From assembly GCF_001951155.1 (NCBI RefSeq), contig NZ_CP016359.1:2380001-2444000 (forward strand): 64,000 nucleotides of DNA, in the 5' to 3' direction. This document shows positions 24,788 through 34,658 of this stretch, piece after piece. This DNA comes from Christiangramia flava JLT2011. GTDB lineage: Bacteria > Bacteroidota > Bacteroidia > Flavobacteriales > Flavobacteriaceae. The translations under genes and the position numbers were made by a program. The notes beneath the pieces are model-generated. The model was not told the DNA's origin. It did no database searches and saw only the letters and a program-made list of their open reading frames with translations. Numbering within the stretch: position 1 is the first letter of the stretch; each line of letters opens with the position of its first letter.

Positions 24788-26152
24788 ATGCTTAAAGAAC
24801 TGAAAATATTAACCCTCCTGTTTTTTACAATATGTATCTCTTCCTGTTCTAATGATTCAGGTCCCGGGTATCAGGAGCCCTACATTCCTGAGCCCACTTC
24901 AGATGACGGGCCTGTGGAGGAAGAACCACTCACCGATGATGAACTACTCGATTTAGTACAGGAAGAAACTTTTAACTATTTCTGGGACTTTGCAGAACCA
25001 GAAAGTGGTATGGCCAGGGAACGCTCCCAGGAAGAAGCTTACAACAATGAATCCCGAAATATCGTCACTATGGGAGGTAGTGGTTTCGGTATTGCATCAT
25101 TCCCAGCCGCGGTGCAACGCGGATGGATTAGCCGGGATGAGGCTTTGACCAGGCTGGATAGAATTTTAAATTTTCTGGAGAGCGTTCCTACTTACCACGG
25201 TGCTTTTTCACACTGGTACATGGGAAATACAGCCCAAACAAGACCTTTCGGAAGTATTGATGATGGCGGTGACCTGGTGGAAACGGCCTTTTTGATCGAA
25301 GGTCTTTTAATCAATAGACAGTTTTTTGATGGTGCCAATGACCAGGAAACCGAAATACGGAATAGAATTACCAGTATTTGGGAAAATGTGGAATGGGATT
25401 GGTATACTCAGGGCGAAAATGTGCTGTACTGGCACTGGTCTCCCAATTACAACTTTCAGTTAGGGCTGAAAATCAAAGGCTGGAACGAATCCTTAATTGT
25501 TTATGTATTGGCAGCAGCTTCTCCAACTCATCCAATTTCCAAAGAAGTGTATGAGGAAGGTTGGGCTTCCAATGGAGGTATTATCACCAACCGTAGTCAC
25601 TACGGAATCAATATGCCCTTAGGGCCATCTTACGGCGGACCGTTATTTTTTAGCCACTATTCCTTCATAGGTCTGGATCCACGAAATCTTCAGGATCAGT
25701 ATGCCAACTACTGGCAGCAAAATACGGCACATGCCGAAATTAATTATGAATACTGCGTGCGCAACCCGAAAGGCTATGAAGGTTACATCGCAGAATCCTG
25801 GGGATTGACTGCTTCTGACAGCCATCAGGGTTATGCAGCTCACAGCCCTACGAACGATTTAGGCGTGATCACGCCAACAGCGGCTCTTTCCTCATTTCCC
25901 TATACGCCGGAAGAATCGATGGCAGCGCTTCGTCACTTCTATGAAGATAAGAAAAGTGATCTGTGGGGACCTTATGGTTTTTATGATGCTTTTTCTGAAG
26001 AGCACAACTGGGTGGCTGATGGTTACCTGGCAATTGATCAGGGACCAATCGTTGCGATGATCGAAAATTATAGAAGTCAGCTTTTATGGAACCTCTTTAT
26101 GCAGGATGAAGAAGTTCAGGGCGGACTTAGCAAACTTGGATTTACCTATTAA
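24788..26152 (+). CDS. GH144-like endo-beta-1,2-glucanase family lipoprotein, copy 1
   Basis: The 454-residue protein has a lipobox ending CISSC near residue 20 and an acidic linker. The rest is a glucoamylase-type (alpha/alpha)6 domain with the PF10091 hallmarks: TFNYFWDFAEPESGMARE near 59, WHWSPNYNF near 218, GGPLFFSHYSFIGLDPR near 284, WGLTASDSHQGYAAHSP near 338 and a C-terminal FMQDEEVQGGL segment. GH144 contains endo-beta-1,2-glucanases (family knowledge), and homologues sit with GH3 beta-glucosidases in Bacteroidota. Specificity here is inferred. It is the first of three tandem paralogues, and the next starts two bases after its stop. Confidence 0.8.
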   Translation: MLKELKILTLLFFTICISSCSNDSGPGYQEPYIPEPTSDDGPVEEEPLTDDELLDLVQEETFNYFWDFAEPESGMARERSQEEAYNNESRNIVTMGGSGFGIASFPAAVQRGWISRDEALTRLDRILNFLESVPTYHGAFSHWYMGNTAQTRPFGSIDDGGDLVETAFLIEGLLINRQFFDGANDQETEIRNRITSIWENVEWDWYTQGENVLYWHWSPNYNFQLGLKIKGWNESLIVYVLAAASPTHPISKEVYEEGWASNGGIITNRSHYGINMPLGPSYGGPLFFSHYSFIGLDPRNLQDQYANYWQQNTAHAEINYEYCVRNPKGYEGYIAESWGLTASDSHQGYAAHSPTNDLGVITPTAALSSFPYTPEESMAALRHFYEDKKSDLWGPYGFYDAFSEEHNWVADGYLAIDQGPIVAMIENYRSQLLWNLFMQDEEVQGGLSKLGFTY

Positions 26153-26154
26153 AT

Positions 26155-28308
26155 ATGAGTAAACTGACTGTCCTTTTCAGCTTCTTTTTTACAATGGCTC
26201 TTTTCAGCCAGGAATCTGATTATACAAAAGTTTTTTTTGAGAATAATCTGATGGAAAAAAGCTGGAATTCCAGTAATGTGGAATATTCCGGAAACTCCTT
26301 TGTTTTGAATGTTCAGAAAAGAATTCCGGTAGCTGATCACAAGTTTTTCACTCCCGGAAATTCTTTGCAACTGAAGTACAGTTCCAATCCGGAAGGGAAC
26401 TGGTCAGTAACTATAAATTATCCTGAATGGAGAGGTAAAGACCATTTTAAAAAGGCTGATATTTTGAGTTTCTGGATGCTTAATGATGAAGAATCTTCAT
26501 CAACATTACCTGAAATAAGTCTTTTGATAAAATCGGGAAAATCTTCTTCTCTCTCCTTGGATGAGTATACTAATGGGCTTGTTTCTGATGAATGGTTTCA
26601 GGTAAAGATTCCTTTAAAAGATTTTGGATCGGGATTTAAATCAGCTATGATAAATGCTGTGCAATTTCAACAGGGAAAATCTGAAGGTGATCATGAGGTA
26701 TTTCTTGATCAGATTGAGCTTCTTGATGCTGTAAATTCTGATAGTTCCGTTTCTCAGGTTCAGATTCAAAATTTAAAAGGCTATGAGCGACATGTAGATA
26801 TTAGATGGAACGAAATTGATCCAGATGTGATCAAATACATCCAGGTATATCGGTCTGAAAACGGCGAAGATTACCAACCTATTGGTATTCAGAATACGCA
26901 GTATTTTTCAAAATTTACCGATTTCACCGGGCAGCCAGATCAAACCTATTACTACAAGATTAGTGCGCTGAGTTATGATTATTCAGAATCTGAGCTTTCA
27001 GCAGCTGAAAAGGTTTCCACGAAAACAATGAGCGATGAAGAATTGTTATCGATGGTTCAGGAAGCCTCGTTTAATTATTATTGGGACGGTGCAGAGAAGA
27101 ATAGCGGCCTGGCTCTGGAAAATATTCCGGGAAGAAAGGAAATGGTCGCTTCTGGTGCATCGGGATTTGGATTGATGGCTCTTGTAGTTGGAGCCGAAAG
27201 AAACTTTATTTCACGAGATGAATTTGTGATCAGAATAGGCAAAATTGTTCAGTTTCTTGAAAAAGCGGAACGTTTCCATGGTGCATATTCCCATTTTATA
27301 GATGGTCCTTCAGGAAAAGTAGAACCGTTTTTCGGTAAGAAAGACAACGGTGCAGACCTGGTGGAAACTTCCTTTTTGATGCAAGGCTTGCTTACTGTTA
27401 AGCAATATTTGTCAGAAGAAAATTCAACAGAAAAAGGTTTAAGAGACCGTATTACCAAAATTTGGGAAGGCGTTGAATGGGATTGGTTCAGGCAGGAGGA
27501 CAGCAGCAATTATTTAACCTGGCACTGGTCGCCAGATCAGCAGTGGGTGATCGATCATCAGTTAATTGGCTGGAACGAAACCATGATCACTTATTTTCTG
27601 GCTATAGCCTCACCAACTCATGGTGTGGATGCCAATATGTACTATACGGGTTGGGCAAGCCAGCAGCAAAAAGCTAAAGACTATCGCTCGAACTGGGGTG
27701 AAACCAGCGCCGGTTCTACTTATACGAACGAAACCACTTATTATGGCATCCCGCTGAAGGTTGGAGTTGGAGTTGGAGGACCTTTGTTCTTCGTTCATTA
27801 TTCCTTCTTAGGTTTGGATCCAAATAAAATGAGTGATCGCTATGTCAATTATTTTGAGAATAATCGGGATATCGTAGAGATCAATTACCGCTATTCTGTT
27901 GCTAATCCAGGAGGCTACGAGGGTTATGCCGAAAATAGCTGGGGCCTGACCGCAAGCGACGGGCCTAATGGTTACAAAGCCAGGGAAGCTAAGCCGTCTC
28001 AGGATGATGGAACCATAGCGCCAACCGGGGCTATCGCTTCTTTTCCATACACACCTGAAAAATCAATGGCAGCCTTAAAGCATTTTTATCGCGATAATGG
28101 AAAATTTTTGTGGGGAGAATATGGATTTCGCGATGCATTTAATCTCGGAGAAGATTGGGTTGCAAAAATTTATATGGGCTTAAATCAGGCGCCCATGACC
28201 GTCATGATCGAAAATTATAGAAGCGGATTGCTTTGGGATCTTTTCATGAAAAATGAAGAAGTACAGCAGGCTATGACCGAAATCAAAAATATAAATACAG
28301 AAGAATAA
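26155..28308 (+). CDS. GH144-like protein with N-terminal jelly-roll and FN3-like domains, copy 2
   Basis: The 717-residue protein has a signal peptide ending ALFSQ near 17 but no lipobox cysteine. An N-terminal beta-sandwich (about 20-195, carbohydrate-binding-like) and a fibronectin-III-like domain (about 205-290) precede a GH144-like catalytic domain (about 295-710). The catalytic part has ASFNYYWDGAEKNSG near 304, WHWSPDQQW near 456, GGPLFFVHYSFLGLDP near 540 and WGLTASDGPNGY near 595. It differs from copies 1 and 3 in being larger and probably soluble in the periplasm or secreted. Its WDGAEKNSGL region deviates from the WDFAEP/WDYAEP of the other copies, hinting at different specificity. 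Confidence 0.8.
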   Translation: MSKLTVLFSFFFTMALFSQESDYTKVFFENNLMEKSWNSSNVEYSGNSFVLNVQKRIPVADHKFFTPGNSLQLKYSSNPEGNWSVTINYPEWRGKDHFKKADILSFWMLNDEESSSTLPEISLLIKSGKSSSLSLDEYTNGLVSDEWFQVKIPLKDFGSGFKSAMINAVQFQQGKSEGDHEVFLDQIELLDAVNSDSSVSQVQIQNLKGYERHVDIRWNEIDPDVIKYIQVYRSENGEDYQPIGIQNTQYFSKFTDFTGQPDQTYYYKISALSYDYSESELSAAEKVSTKTMSDEELLSMVQEASFNYYWDGAEKNSGLALENIPGRKEMVASGASGFGLMALVVGAERNFISRDEFVIRIGKIVQFLEKAERFHGAYSHFIDGPSGKVEPFFGKKDNGADLVETSFLMQGLLTVKQYLSEENSTEKGLRDRITKIWEGVEWDWFRQEDSSNYLTWHWSPDQQWVIDHQLIGWNETMITYFLAIASPTHGVDANMYYTGWASQQQKAKDYRSNWGETSAGSTYTNETTYYGIPLKVGVGVGGPLFFVHYSFLGLDPNKMSDRYVNYFENNRDIVEINYRYSVANPGGYEGYAENSWGLTASDGPNGYKAREAKPSQDDGTIAPTGAIASFPYTPEKSMAALKHFYRDNGKFLWGEYGFRDAFNLGEDWVAKIYMGLNQAPMTVMIENYRSGLLWDLFMKNEEVQQAMTEIKNINTEE

Positions 28309-28315
28309 TCATCGA

Positions 28316-29704
28316 ATGACAAAATTGAAATTTTTACCGCTTTGTGCAGCACTGATTTTGTTTGGTGCCTGCAATGATTCAAAGGCAAAAAAGAACACTT
28401 CGGAAGAAAACAAAACAGCAAAAGATTCTACTGAAATTTCAGAAGAAGCCTTACTGGATACTGTTCAGAAGCAGACCTTAAAATATTTCTGGGATTATGC
28501 TGAACCAAATAGTGGTATGGGTAGAGAGCGTTTTCATCCTGATGGCGACTATCCTAAAAATGATGCTCATGTAGTAACTACCGGTGGTAGTGGATTTGGA
28601 ATGATGGGAATTATTGCCGGGGTGGAACGCGGATTTATCGATAGAGATTCAGCCGTAGTAAGATTTAACAAGATCGCCGATTTTCTAGATAATGCTCCTC
28701 GTTTTCACGGTGCCTGGTCACACTGGCTGAATGGGGAAACAGGAGATGTTCAGGCCTTCGGAAAAAAGGATAACGGTGGAGATATAGTGGAAACCTCTTT
28801 CCTTGCACAATCTTTTATTGTTATTCGCGAATATTTTAAAAATGGTTCCGAAGAAGAAAAAAAGTTGGCTCAGAAATATGATGACCTATGGAAAGGGATA
28901 GAATGGAAATGGTACACCAATAATAAAAATGGCATTTACTGGCACTGGTCTCCAGATTACCAGTGGGAAATGGACTTTATGATCGAGGGTTATAATGAGT
29001 GTCTGATCACGTACGTTATGGCAGCCTCTTCTCCAGATCATTCCATAAAACCTGAAGTCTATCATGAAGGCTGGGCGCGTGGAGGAAATATTACTACCGA
29101 TGTGAAAGCCTATGGGATGCCTTTGATCCTGAAACATAATACGAGTGGAGATAAAGGAGGTCCTTTATTCTGGGCTCATTATTCTTATTTAGGTCTTAAT
29201 CCGAAAGGCTTAAGTGATCAATATGCAAATTATTGGGATTTGAATCGAAACCATTCCCTGATCAATTACGAGTACTGCCAGGAGAACCCTGCGAATCATG
29301 ATACCTATTCTGAAAGATCATGGGGACTTACGGCAAGTTATACCAAGAATGATGATGGAAGTGTAGGATATGCGGCTCATTCTCCAGACAGCGATCGCGG
29401 AGTGGTATCTCCAACTGCGGCCGTAAGCTCTATTCCATATACCCCTGAAAAATCCCTGGATGCCATGCGTTATTTCTATACAGATTTGCATGACCTGGTT
29501 TGGGGACCTGCAGGATTTTATGATGCATACAGCCTTGATAACGGTGAAAAGTGGGCAGCGAAAAAATACCTGGCCATAGACCAGGGACCAATGATCGTGA
29601 TGATCGAAAACTATCGTTCGGGCTTGATATGGGATCTTTTTATGGGAGCACCCGAAATACAAAACGGACTTGATAAATTAGGATTTACATATGATAAAGA
29701 ATAA
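28316..29704 (+). CDS. GH144-like lipoprotein, copy 3
   Basis: The 462-residue protein has a lipobox ending LFGAC near residue 19, a charged linker (about 20-45) and a single GH144-like domain. Motifs are FWDYAEPNSGMGRERF near 60, WHWSPDYQWEMDF near 211, GGPLFWAHYSYLGLNPKGL near 281 and WGLTASYTKNDDG near 337. It resembles copy 1 more than copy 2 in size and lipidation. The last 14 bases overlap the start of the broken esterase gene, so all are in one operon. Confidence 0.8.
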   Translation: MTKLKFLPLCAALILFGACNDSKAKKNTSEENKTAKDSTEISEEALLDTVQKQTLKYFWDYAEPNSGMGRERFHPDGDYPKNDAHVVTTGGSGFGMMGIIAGVERGFIDRDSAVVRFNKIADFLDNAPRFHGAWSHWLNGETGDVQAFGKKDNGGDIVETSFLAQSFIVIREYFKNGSEEEKKLAQKYDDLWKGIEWKWYTNNKNGIYWHWSPDYQWEMDFMIEGYNECLITYVMAASSPDHSIKPEVYHEGWARGGNITTDVKAYGMPLILKHNTSGDKGGPLFWAHYSYLGLNPKGLSDQYANYWDLNRNHSLINYEYCQENPANHDTYSERSWGLTASYTKNDDGSVGYAAHSPDSDRGVVSPTAAVSSIPYTPEKSLDAMRYFYTDLHDLVWGPAGFYDAYSLDNGEKWAAKKYLAIDQGPMIVMIENYRSGLIWDLFMGAPEIQNGLDKLGFTYDKE

Positions 29705-30509
29705 TAAAATAGTACTGGTTGCCATTGCACTGTTGATTGTGACTTTTTCAGTAAAGGCACAGGATAAATCAATTTTTAAGAAGGAGCAATTCGTGAAAGG
29801 AAGTGATACCCTTCAATATCGAATTCTGTATCCGGAAGGCTTTTCACAAGATAGTATCTATCCCTTGGTCCTTTTCCTACATGGAGCTGGTGAGCGAGGC
29901 AGTGATAATGAATCACAACTGGTTCATGGCGCAGATCTTTTTCTGAAGGAAGAAAACCGAAAAAATTTTCCTGCTGTGGTGATCTTTCCGCAGGTTCCAA
30001 AAGATGATTACTGGGCAAATGTTGATGTTGATCGAGAAAGCTTTCCGCTGAAATTCGATTTTCACAATACCGATGAACCAACTACTTCTATGCGTTTGAC
30101 GATGGACCTTTTAGATCAATATACTTCAGAAAAATATATCGATACGACCCGTCTTTATGTAGGCGGACTCTCCATGGGCGGAATGGGAACATTCGAGATG
30201 ATCTCTCGTAAACCGGAAACATTCGCTGCTGCTTTTGCCATTTGTGGCGCGGCAGATACGTCCATAGCTGAAAAATATCGCGAAGGCTTTTTTATCTGGG
30301 TCTTTCACGGCTTATAGGATAATGTAGTGGCACCGCATTATGGTAAAGAAATGGCTGGCGCTATTAATGAAGCTGGCGGGAATGCCAATTTGACCCTTTA
30401 TAAAGATGCGAACCATAACAGCTGGGATTCAGCTTTTGCTGAGCCAAACTTGCTATCGTGGTTGTTTTCACATCAAATGGGTCAGGAAAAAGAAAATGAT
30501 TCAGAATAA
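29691..30509 (+). pseudogene. Esterase/PHB-depolymerase-like alpha/beta hydrolase broken by an in-frame TAG
   Basis: The reading frame runs for 272 codons but is interrupted by TAG at 30315-30317. Upstream are a signal peptide (ending VKAQ near 24), the oxyanion region LFLHGAGERGSDN near 62 and the nucleophile motif GGLSMGGMG with Ser near 161. Directly behind the stop the same frame continues with DNVVAPHYGKEM and then DANHNSWD, which match the catalytic Asp (usual HGxxDxxV) and His of the same family. The expected residue at the stop is probably Lys or Glu, one base away from TAG. A truncated protein would lack two triad residues. The alternatives are a sequencing error or suppression. Similar proteins act as carbohydrate esterases in PULs. 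Confidence 0.85.
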
Positions 30510-30525
30510 CTGAGAGAATTTTAGA

Positions 30526-32331
30526 ATGCAAATGTTTAAAAACATACAAACAGTACTACTTATTTTCTTCGGAATTAGCCTGAATGCGCAGGAGGCGATT
30601 CCGGAAACCTATATCAATCCGCTGGATATAGACTACACCTACATGGTCTATAATTCCAGTAAGAATATTTCTTATCGTTCGGGTGCAGATCCCGCAGTGA
30701 TCGAGTTTCGTGGCGAGTATTTCATGTTCGTTACGCGTTCTTTTGGTTACTGGCATTCCAAAGACCTGGTCGATTGGGAATTTATCAAACCACAACAATG
30801 GTTTTTTGAAGGTTCCAATGCCCCTACAGCATTCAATTACAAAGATTCATTGGTGTATTTTGCCGGTGATCCTGCAGGTTATGGCAGTATTCTTTATACC
30901 GATGATCCCAAAAGTGGCAAATGGACGCCCACTGCCTCTATTTCAAACAACATTCAGGATTCTGAATTATTCATTGACGATGACGGGAAAGCATATTTAT
31001 ACTGGGGTTCTTCAAATGTGTACCCTGTCAAGGTCAAAATGCTGGATAAAGATGATCGCTTTTTAGAGACCGGCGTTCAGAAAGAGTTGATCAATCTGAA
31101 TGAAGAAGAGCACGGCTGGGAACGTTTCGGGGAAAATAATTTTCACCCTACTCTTAAAGAAGGTTATATGGAAGGTGCTTCCATGACCAAACACGACGGA
31201 AAATATTACCTGCAGTATGCCGCTCCCGGAACACAGTTCAATGTCTACGCAGACGGAGTTTATATTGGGGATTCGCCGTTGGGTCCTTTTGAATATATGA
31301 AAAGCAACCCGATGAGTTTCAAGCCAGGCGGTTTTACCAATGGTGCAGGACACGGGATTACCGTGAAGCAAACCAACGGTCAATACTGGCATTTTGCAAC
31401 TATGGCTTTAGCTTCTAATTCTCACTGGGAGCGAAGGCTGTGTATGTTCCCTACCTATTTTGATGAAGACGGGCTGATGCATGCCAACACGAGTTATGGA
31501 GATTATCCGCTTTATGCGCCAAATCATCCAACCAAAGCCGGCCAGCATACCGGTTGGATGCTCTTATCCTACAAAGGTAAAGCCACGGTATCCTCATCGA
31601 TGAAGCAGGTAAAAAAGAGTACCGCAAATGATGGGGATTATGATATTACTGAAATGCCTTTGGAAAAAAATAATTCAGGCGAAATCATCTCGAAAGTGCT
31701 GACTGATGAAAGTCCGAAATCTTTCTGGGTTGCTGAAGCGAATGATGAAGCTCAGTGGGTACAGATCGAGATGCTGGAACCGGGAAATATTTATGCTTTT
31801 CAGCTGAATTTTCATGATGAAGAATCTGGAATTTATACCAGAACTGAAGGTTTAAAGCACCGGTTTACAATTGAGGTTTCCGAAGATGGTCAAAGCTGGC
31901 AAACAGTAGTTGACCGAAGCAAAAGCTTTGAGGATGCACCCAATGCATACATTCCTTTAAACAAGCCGGTCAAGGCAAAGTACGTTCGGTATAATAACGT
32001 AAAAGTTCCCGGGAAAAATCTTGCCTTATCTGAAATTCGGGTTTTTGGAAAAGGGCTAGGTAAAAAACCGTCAAAAGTTCGTGGTTTTGATATCAAAAGG
32101 GAGGAAGATCGCAGAAATGCTTCCTTCGAATGGGAACCTGTAAAAGAAGCGCAAGGATACAATATTCGCTGGGGAATTGCTCCGGATAAATTATACCAAA
32201 GCTGGCTCGTTTATGACAAAAATGAGCTTTACATGCGTAACCTCGATCGTGATACCAGGTATTATTTCAGTATCGAGGCATTTAACGAAAATGGGATATC
32301 AGAAAAAACCGAAATCAAAGAAGTCAAATAA
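30526..32331 (+). CDS. GH43-like glycosidase with discoidin (F5/8) and FN3-like domains
   Basis: The 601-residue protein has a signal peptide ending LNAQ near 22. A five-bladed-propeller GH43-like domain (about 25-340) carries the three expected acids: Asp in SGADPAVIEF near 54, Asp in DSELFIDDDG near 145 and Glu in YMEGASMTKHDGKYY near 217. An F5/8 type C domain (about 370-510) and a fibronectin-III-like domain (about 515-600) follow. GH43 enzymes usually act on arabinose, xylose or galactose links, which is unexpected next to GH144. The family assignment is from motifs; a relative such as a later split-off family is possible. Start at 30526 or at the second Met (30532). Confidence 0.75.
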   Translation: MQMFKNIQTVLLIFFGISLNAQEAIPETYINPLDIDYTYMVYNSSKNISYRSGADPAVIEFRGEYFMFVTRSFGYWHSKDLVDWEFIKPQQWFFEGSNAPTAFNYKDSLVYFAGDPAGYGSILYTDDPKSGKWTPTASISNNIQDSELFIDDDGKAYLYWGSSNVYPVKVKMLDKDDRFLETGVQKELINLNEEEHGWERFGENNFHPTLKEGYMEGASMTKHDGKYYLQYAAPGTQFNVYADGVYIGDSPLGPFEYMKSNPMSFKPGGFTNGAGHGITVKQTNGQYWHFATMALASNSHWERRLCMFPTYFDEDGLMHANTSYGDYPLYAPNHPTKAGQHTGWMLLSYKGKATVSSSMKQVKKSTANDGDYDITEMPLEKNNSGEIISKVLTDESPKSFWVAEANDEAQWVQIEMLEPGNIYAFQLNFHDEESGIYTRTEGLKHRFTIEVSEDGQSWQTVVDRSKSFEDAPNAYIPLNKPVKAKYVRYNNVKVPGKNLALSEIRVFGKGLGKKPSKVRGFDIKREEDRRNASFEWEPVKEAQGYNIRWGIAPDKLYQSWLVYDKNELYMRNLDRDTRYYFSIEAFNENGISEKTEIKEVK

Positions 32332-32353
32332 CAAATTGCATATACAAACTAAA

Positions 32354-34618
32354 ATGAAGAAGACATTATTATCGATCAGCTTTTTTCTAGCTTTTTGCTT
32401 ATTAGCAAAAGCGCAGGAGCGCATCCCGAAGGTAGAAGAATTGTTAGGGAAGATGACACTTGAAGAAAAGATCGGTCAGTTAAACCTCCTTACTCCGGGT
32501 GGAGGTGTCGCTACCGGAGCCGTTGTGAGCAAGAATGTAGAAGATAAGATCAAAGCCGGAAATGTTGGAGGCTTATTTGGAGTTTCAGGACCAGATAAGA
32601 TCAGGATTGCTCAGGAATATGCCGTAAACGATACCAGGCTGGGAATCCCGCTTTTGATCGGGTCTGATGTGATCCATGGTTATAAAACGACTTTCCCGAT
32701 TCCGCTTGGCTCTGCTGCCAGTTGGGATATGGATATGTTAGAGAAATCGGCTCAAATTGCCGCAAAAGAAGCAACGGCTGATGGAATAAACTGGAATTTT
32801 TCACCGATGGTTGATATTGCTCGCGATCCTCGTTGGGGTCGTATTGCTGAAGGTGCCGGTGAAGATCCTTATTTGGGATCCCGAATTGCTGAAGCTTATG
32901 TAAAAGGTTACCAGGGAACCGACCTCACTCAGCCTCAGACCATGTTAGCAACCGTTAAGCACTTTGCATTATACGGAGCTGCAGAAGGCGGGAGGGATTA
33001 TAATAGCGTGGACATGAGCCGCGTGAAAATGTTCAATGAATATTTACCTCCGTATAAAGCAGCGGTAGATGCCGGAGTTGCCAGCGTGATGAGTTCATTC
33101 AATGATGTAGATGGCGTTCCTGCTTCAGGAAATAAATGGTTGCTGACAGATCTATTAAGGGATCGCTGGAATTTCGACGGCTTTGTGGTTTCTGACTATA
33201 CTTCAGTAAATGAAATGATCGCACATGGTTTGGGTGATCTTCAGGAAGTTTCGGCATTGTCTATCAATGCCGGTCTGGATATGGATATGGTAGGAGAAGG
33301 ATTTTTGACAACATTGAAAAAATCGGTTGAGGAAGGAACAGTTTCCGAAGAAACCATCACTATCGCATGCCGTAGAATTCTGGAGGCAAAGTACAAACTG
33401 GGACTTTTTGATGATCCTTATAAATACCTTGATAACAAAAGGCCTGATGCAGATATTTTAAGTGAAGAGAACAGGGCTTTTGCAAGAGAAGTTGCCAAAC
33501 ATTCGTTTGTCCTGCTGAAAAAGCACAATAATGTGCTTCCGCTGAAGAAAAACGCAAAGATCGCGCTGGTCGGACCTTTGGCCGATAGTCGCGAAAATAT
33601 GCTTGGAACCTGGGCGCCAACGGGAGATGTTTCCCTGGCAGTGACCATAAAAGAAGGTTTCAAAAATGTAGCGCCAGATGCACAGGTAACTTATTCGAAA
33701 GGCGCTAACATCACCAACGATACGATCCTTGCCAAGAATGTGAATGTTTTTGGAGAAAGAGTTAGTATCTCAAAGGATTCACCAGATGCCTTGCTCAAAA
33801 GTGCTTTGAATGCCGCAAATGCTGCAGATGTTGTTGTAGCGGTTATTGGAGAAGCAACTGAAATGACGGGAGAGGCAGCCAGTCGTACAACTTTGAAGAT
33901 TGATGAAAGTCAGAAAAAGATGCTTAGAGAATTGGTGAAAACAGGGAAGCCTGTTGTAGCTGTTTTGATGAGCGGAAGACCTTTGAATATTTCCGAAGAA
34001 ATGGATATGCCAATTAGCATTCTACAGGTATGGCACCCGGGTGTTGAAGCCGGGAACGCGATCGCTGATGTGCTTTTTGGGGATTACAATCCTTCCGGAA
34101 AATTAACCGTTTCCTGGCCAAGAAGTGTTGGGCAGATCCCTGTTTACTACAGTATGAAAAATACCGGTCGTCCTTCGAGTCAGAAGGAATTCGAAAAATT
34201 CAAATCACGATACCTGGACATGCCTAACAGTCCGTTATTACCATTTGGGTATGGATTGAGTTATACCACTTTCGAATACGGAAAAGTAACTGCCAGCGCT
34301 GATTCGATGACTGAAAACGGAAGCATCACTATCAAAACAACGGTCACCAATACCGGGAATTATGACGGAGAAGAAGTGGTTCAGCTTTACCTGCATGATA
34401 AAGTGAGAAGCATTACGCCGCCAATGAAGGAACTTAAAGGATTTCAGAAAATAAGCCTTAAAAAAGGAGAATCTAAGGAGGTGACTTTTGAAATTACTGC
34501 TGAAGATTTGAAATTTTACAATTCACAGCTGGATTTTGTAGCTGAACCGGGTGAATTTGAGTTTGCAGTTGGAGGATCATCTGATGCTGAAATGGCCGGA
34601 TCCTTCACTTTGGAATAA
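32354..34618 (+). CDS. GH3 beta-glucosidase
   Basis: Start is placed at 32354 (MKKTLLSISFFL) because it opens a signal peptide ending AKAQ near residue 22; an upstream in-frame start at 32177 would lie inside the GH43 gene and has no signal. The 754-residue protein has the GH3 layout: N-terminal barrel with DPRWGRIAEGAGEDPYL near 157, the nucleophile in GFVVSDYTS (Asp near 281), a second alpha/beta domain with HPGVEAGNAIADVLFGDYNPSG near 563, and a fibronectin-III-like C-terminus. It releases glucose from beta-gluco-oligosaccharides in the periplasm. With GH144 it fits sophorooligosaccharide breakdown (inference). Confidence 0.9.
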   Translation: MKKTLLSISFFLAFCLLAKAQERIPKVEELLGKMTLEEKIGQLNLLTPGGGVATGAVVSKNVEDKIKAGNVGGLFGVSGPDKIRIAQEYAVNDTRLGIPLLIGSDVIHGYKTTFPIPLGSAASWDMDMLEKSAQIAAKEATADGINWNFSPMVDIARDPRWGRIAEGAGEDPYLGSRIAEAYVKGYQGTDLTQPQTMLATVKHFALYGAAEGGRDYNSVDMSRVKMFNEYLPPYKAAVDAGVASVMSSFNDVDGVPASGNKWLLTDLLRDRWNFDGFVVSDYTSVNEMIAHGLGDLQEVSALSINAGLDMDMVGEGFLTTLKKSVEEGTVSEETITIACRRILEAKYKLGLFDDPYKYLDNKRPDADILSEENRAFAREVAKHSFVLLKKHNNVLPLKKNAKIALVGPLADSRENMLGTWAPTGDVSLAVTIKEGFKNVAPDAQVTYSKGANITNDTILAKNVNVFGERVSISKDSPDALLKSALNAANAADVVVAVIGEATEMTGEAASRTTLKIDESQKKMLRELVKTGKPVVAVLMSGRPLNISEEMDMPISILQVWHPGVEAGNAIADVLFGDYNPSGKLTVSWPRSVGQIPVYYSMKNTGRPSSQKEFEKFKSRYLDMPNSPLLPFGYGLSYTTFEYGKVTASADSMTENGSITIKTTVTNTGNYDGEEVVQLYLHDKVRSITPPMKELKGFQKISLKKGESKEVTFEITAEDLKFYNSQLDFVAEPGEFEFAVGGSSDAEMAGSFTLE

Positions 34619-34658
34619 ATCAGTAACCACTATAATTAGTAACCACAAAATCTAAATT

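Noticed and set aside
30315..30317. TAG as a pyrrolysine codon or a translational recoding site
   Set aside because: Flavobacteria are not known to use pyrrolysine, no recoding element was seen behind it, and the site does not match a family position that needs an unusual residue.
30327..30509. Separate small gene starting at GTG behind the amber codon
   Set aside because: The 60 residues are the C-terminal end of the same hydrolase and could not fold alone.
32177..32353. Upstream in-frame extension of the GH3 gene
   Set aside because: It lies in the GH43 coding region in another frame and would bury the clear signal peptide that starts at 32354.
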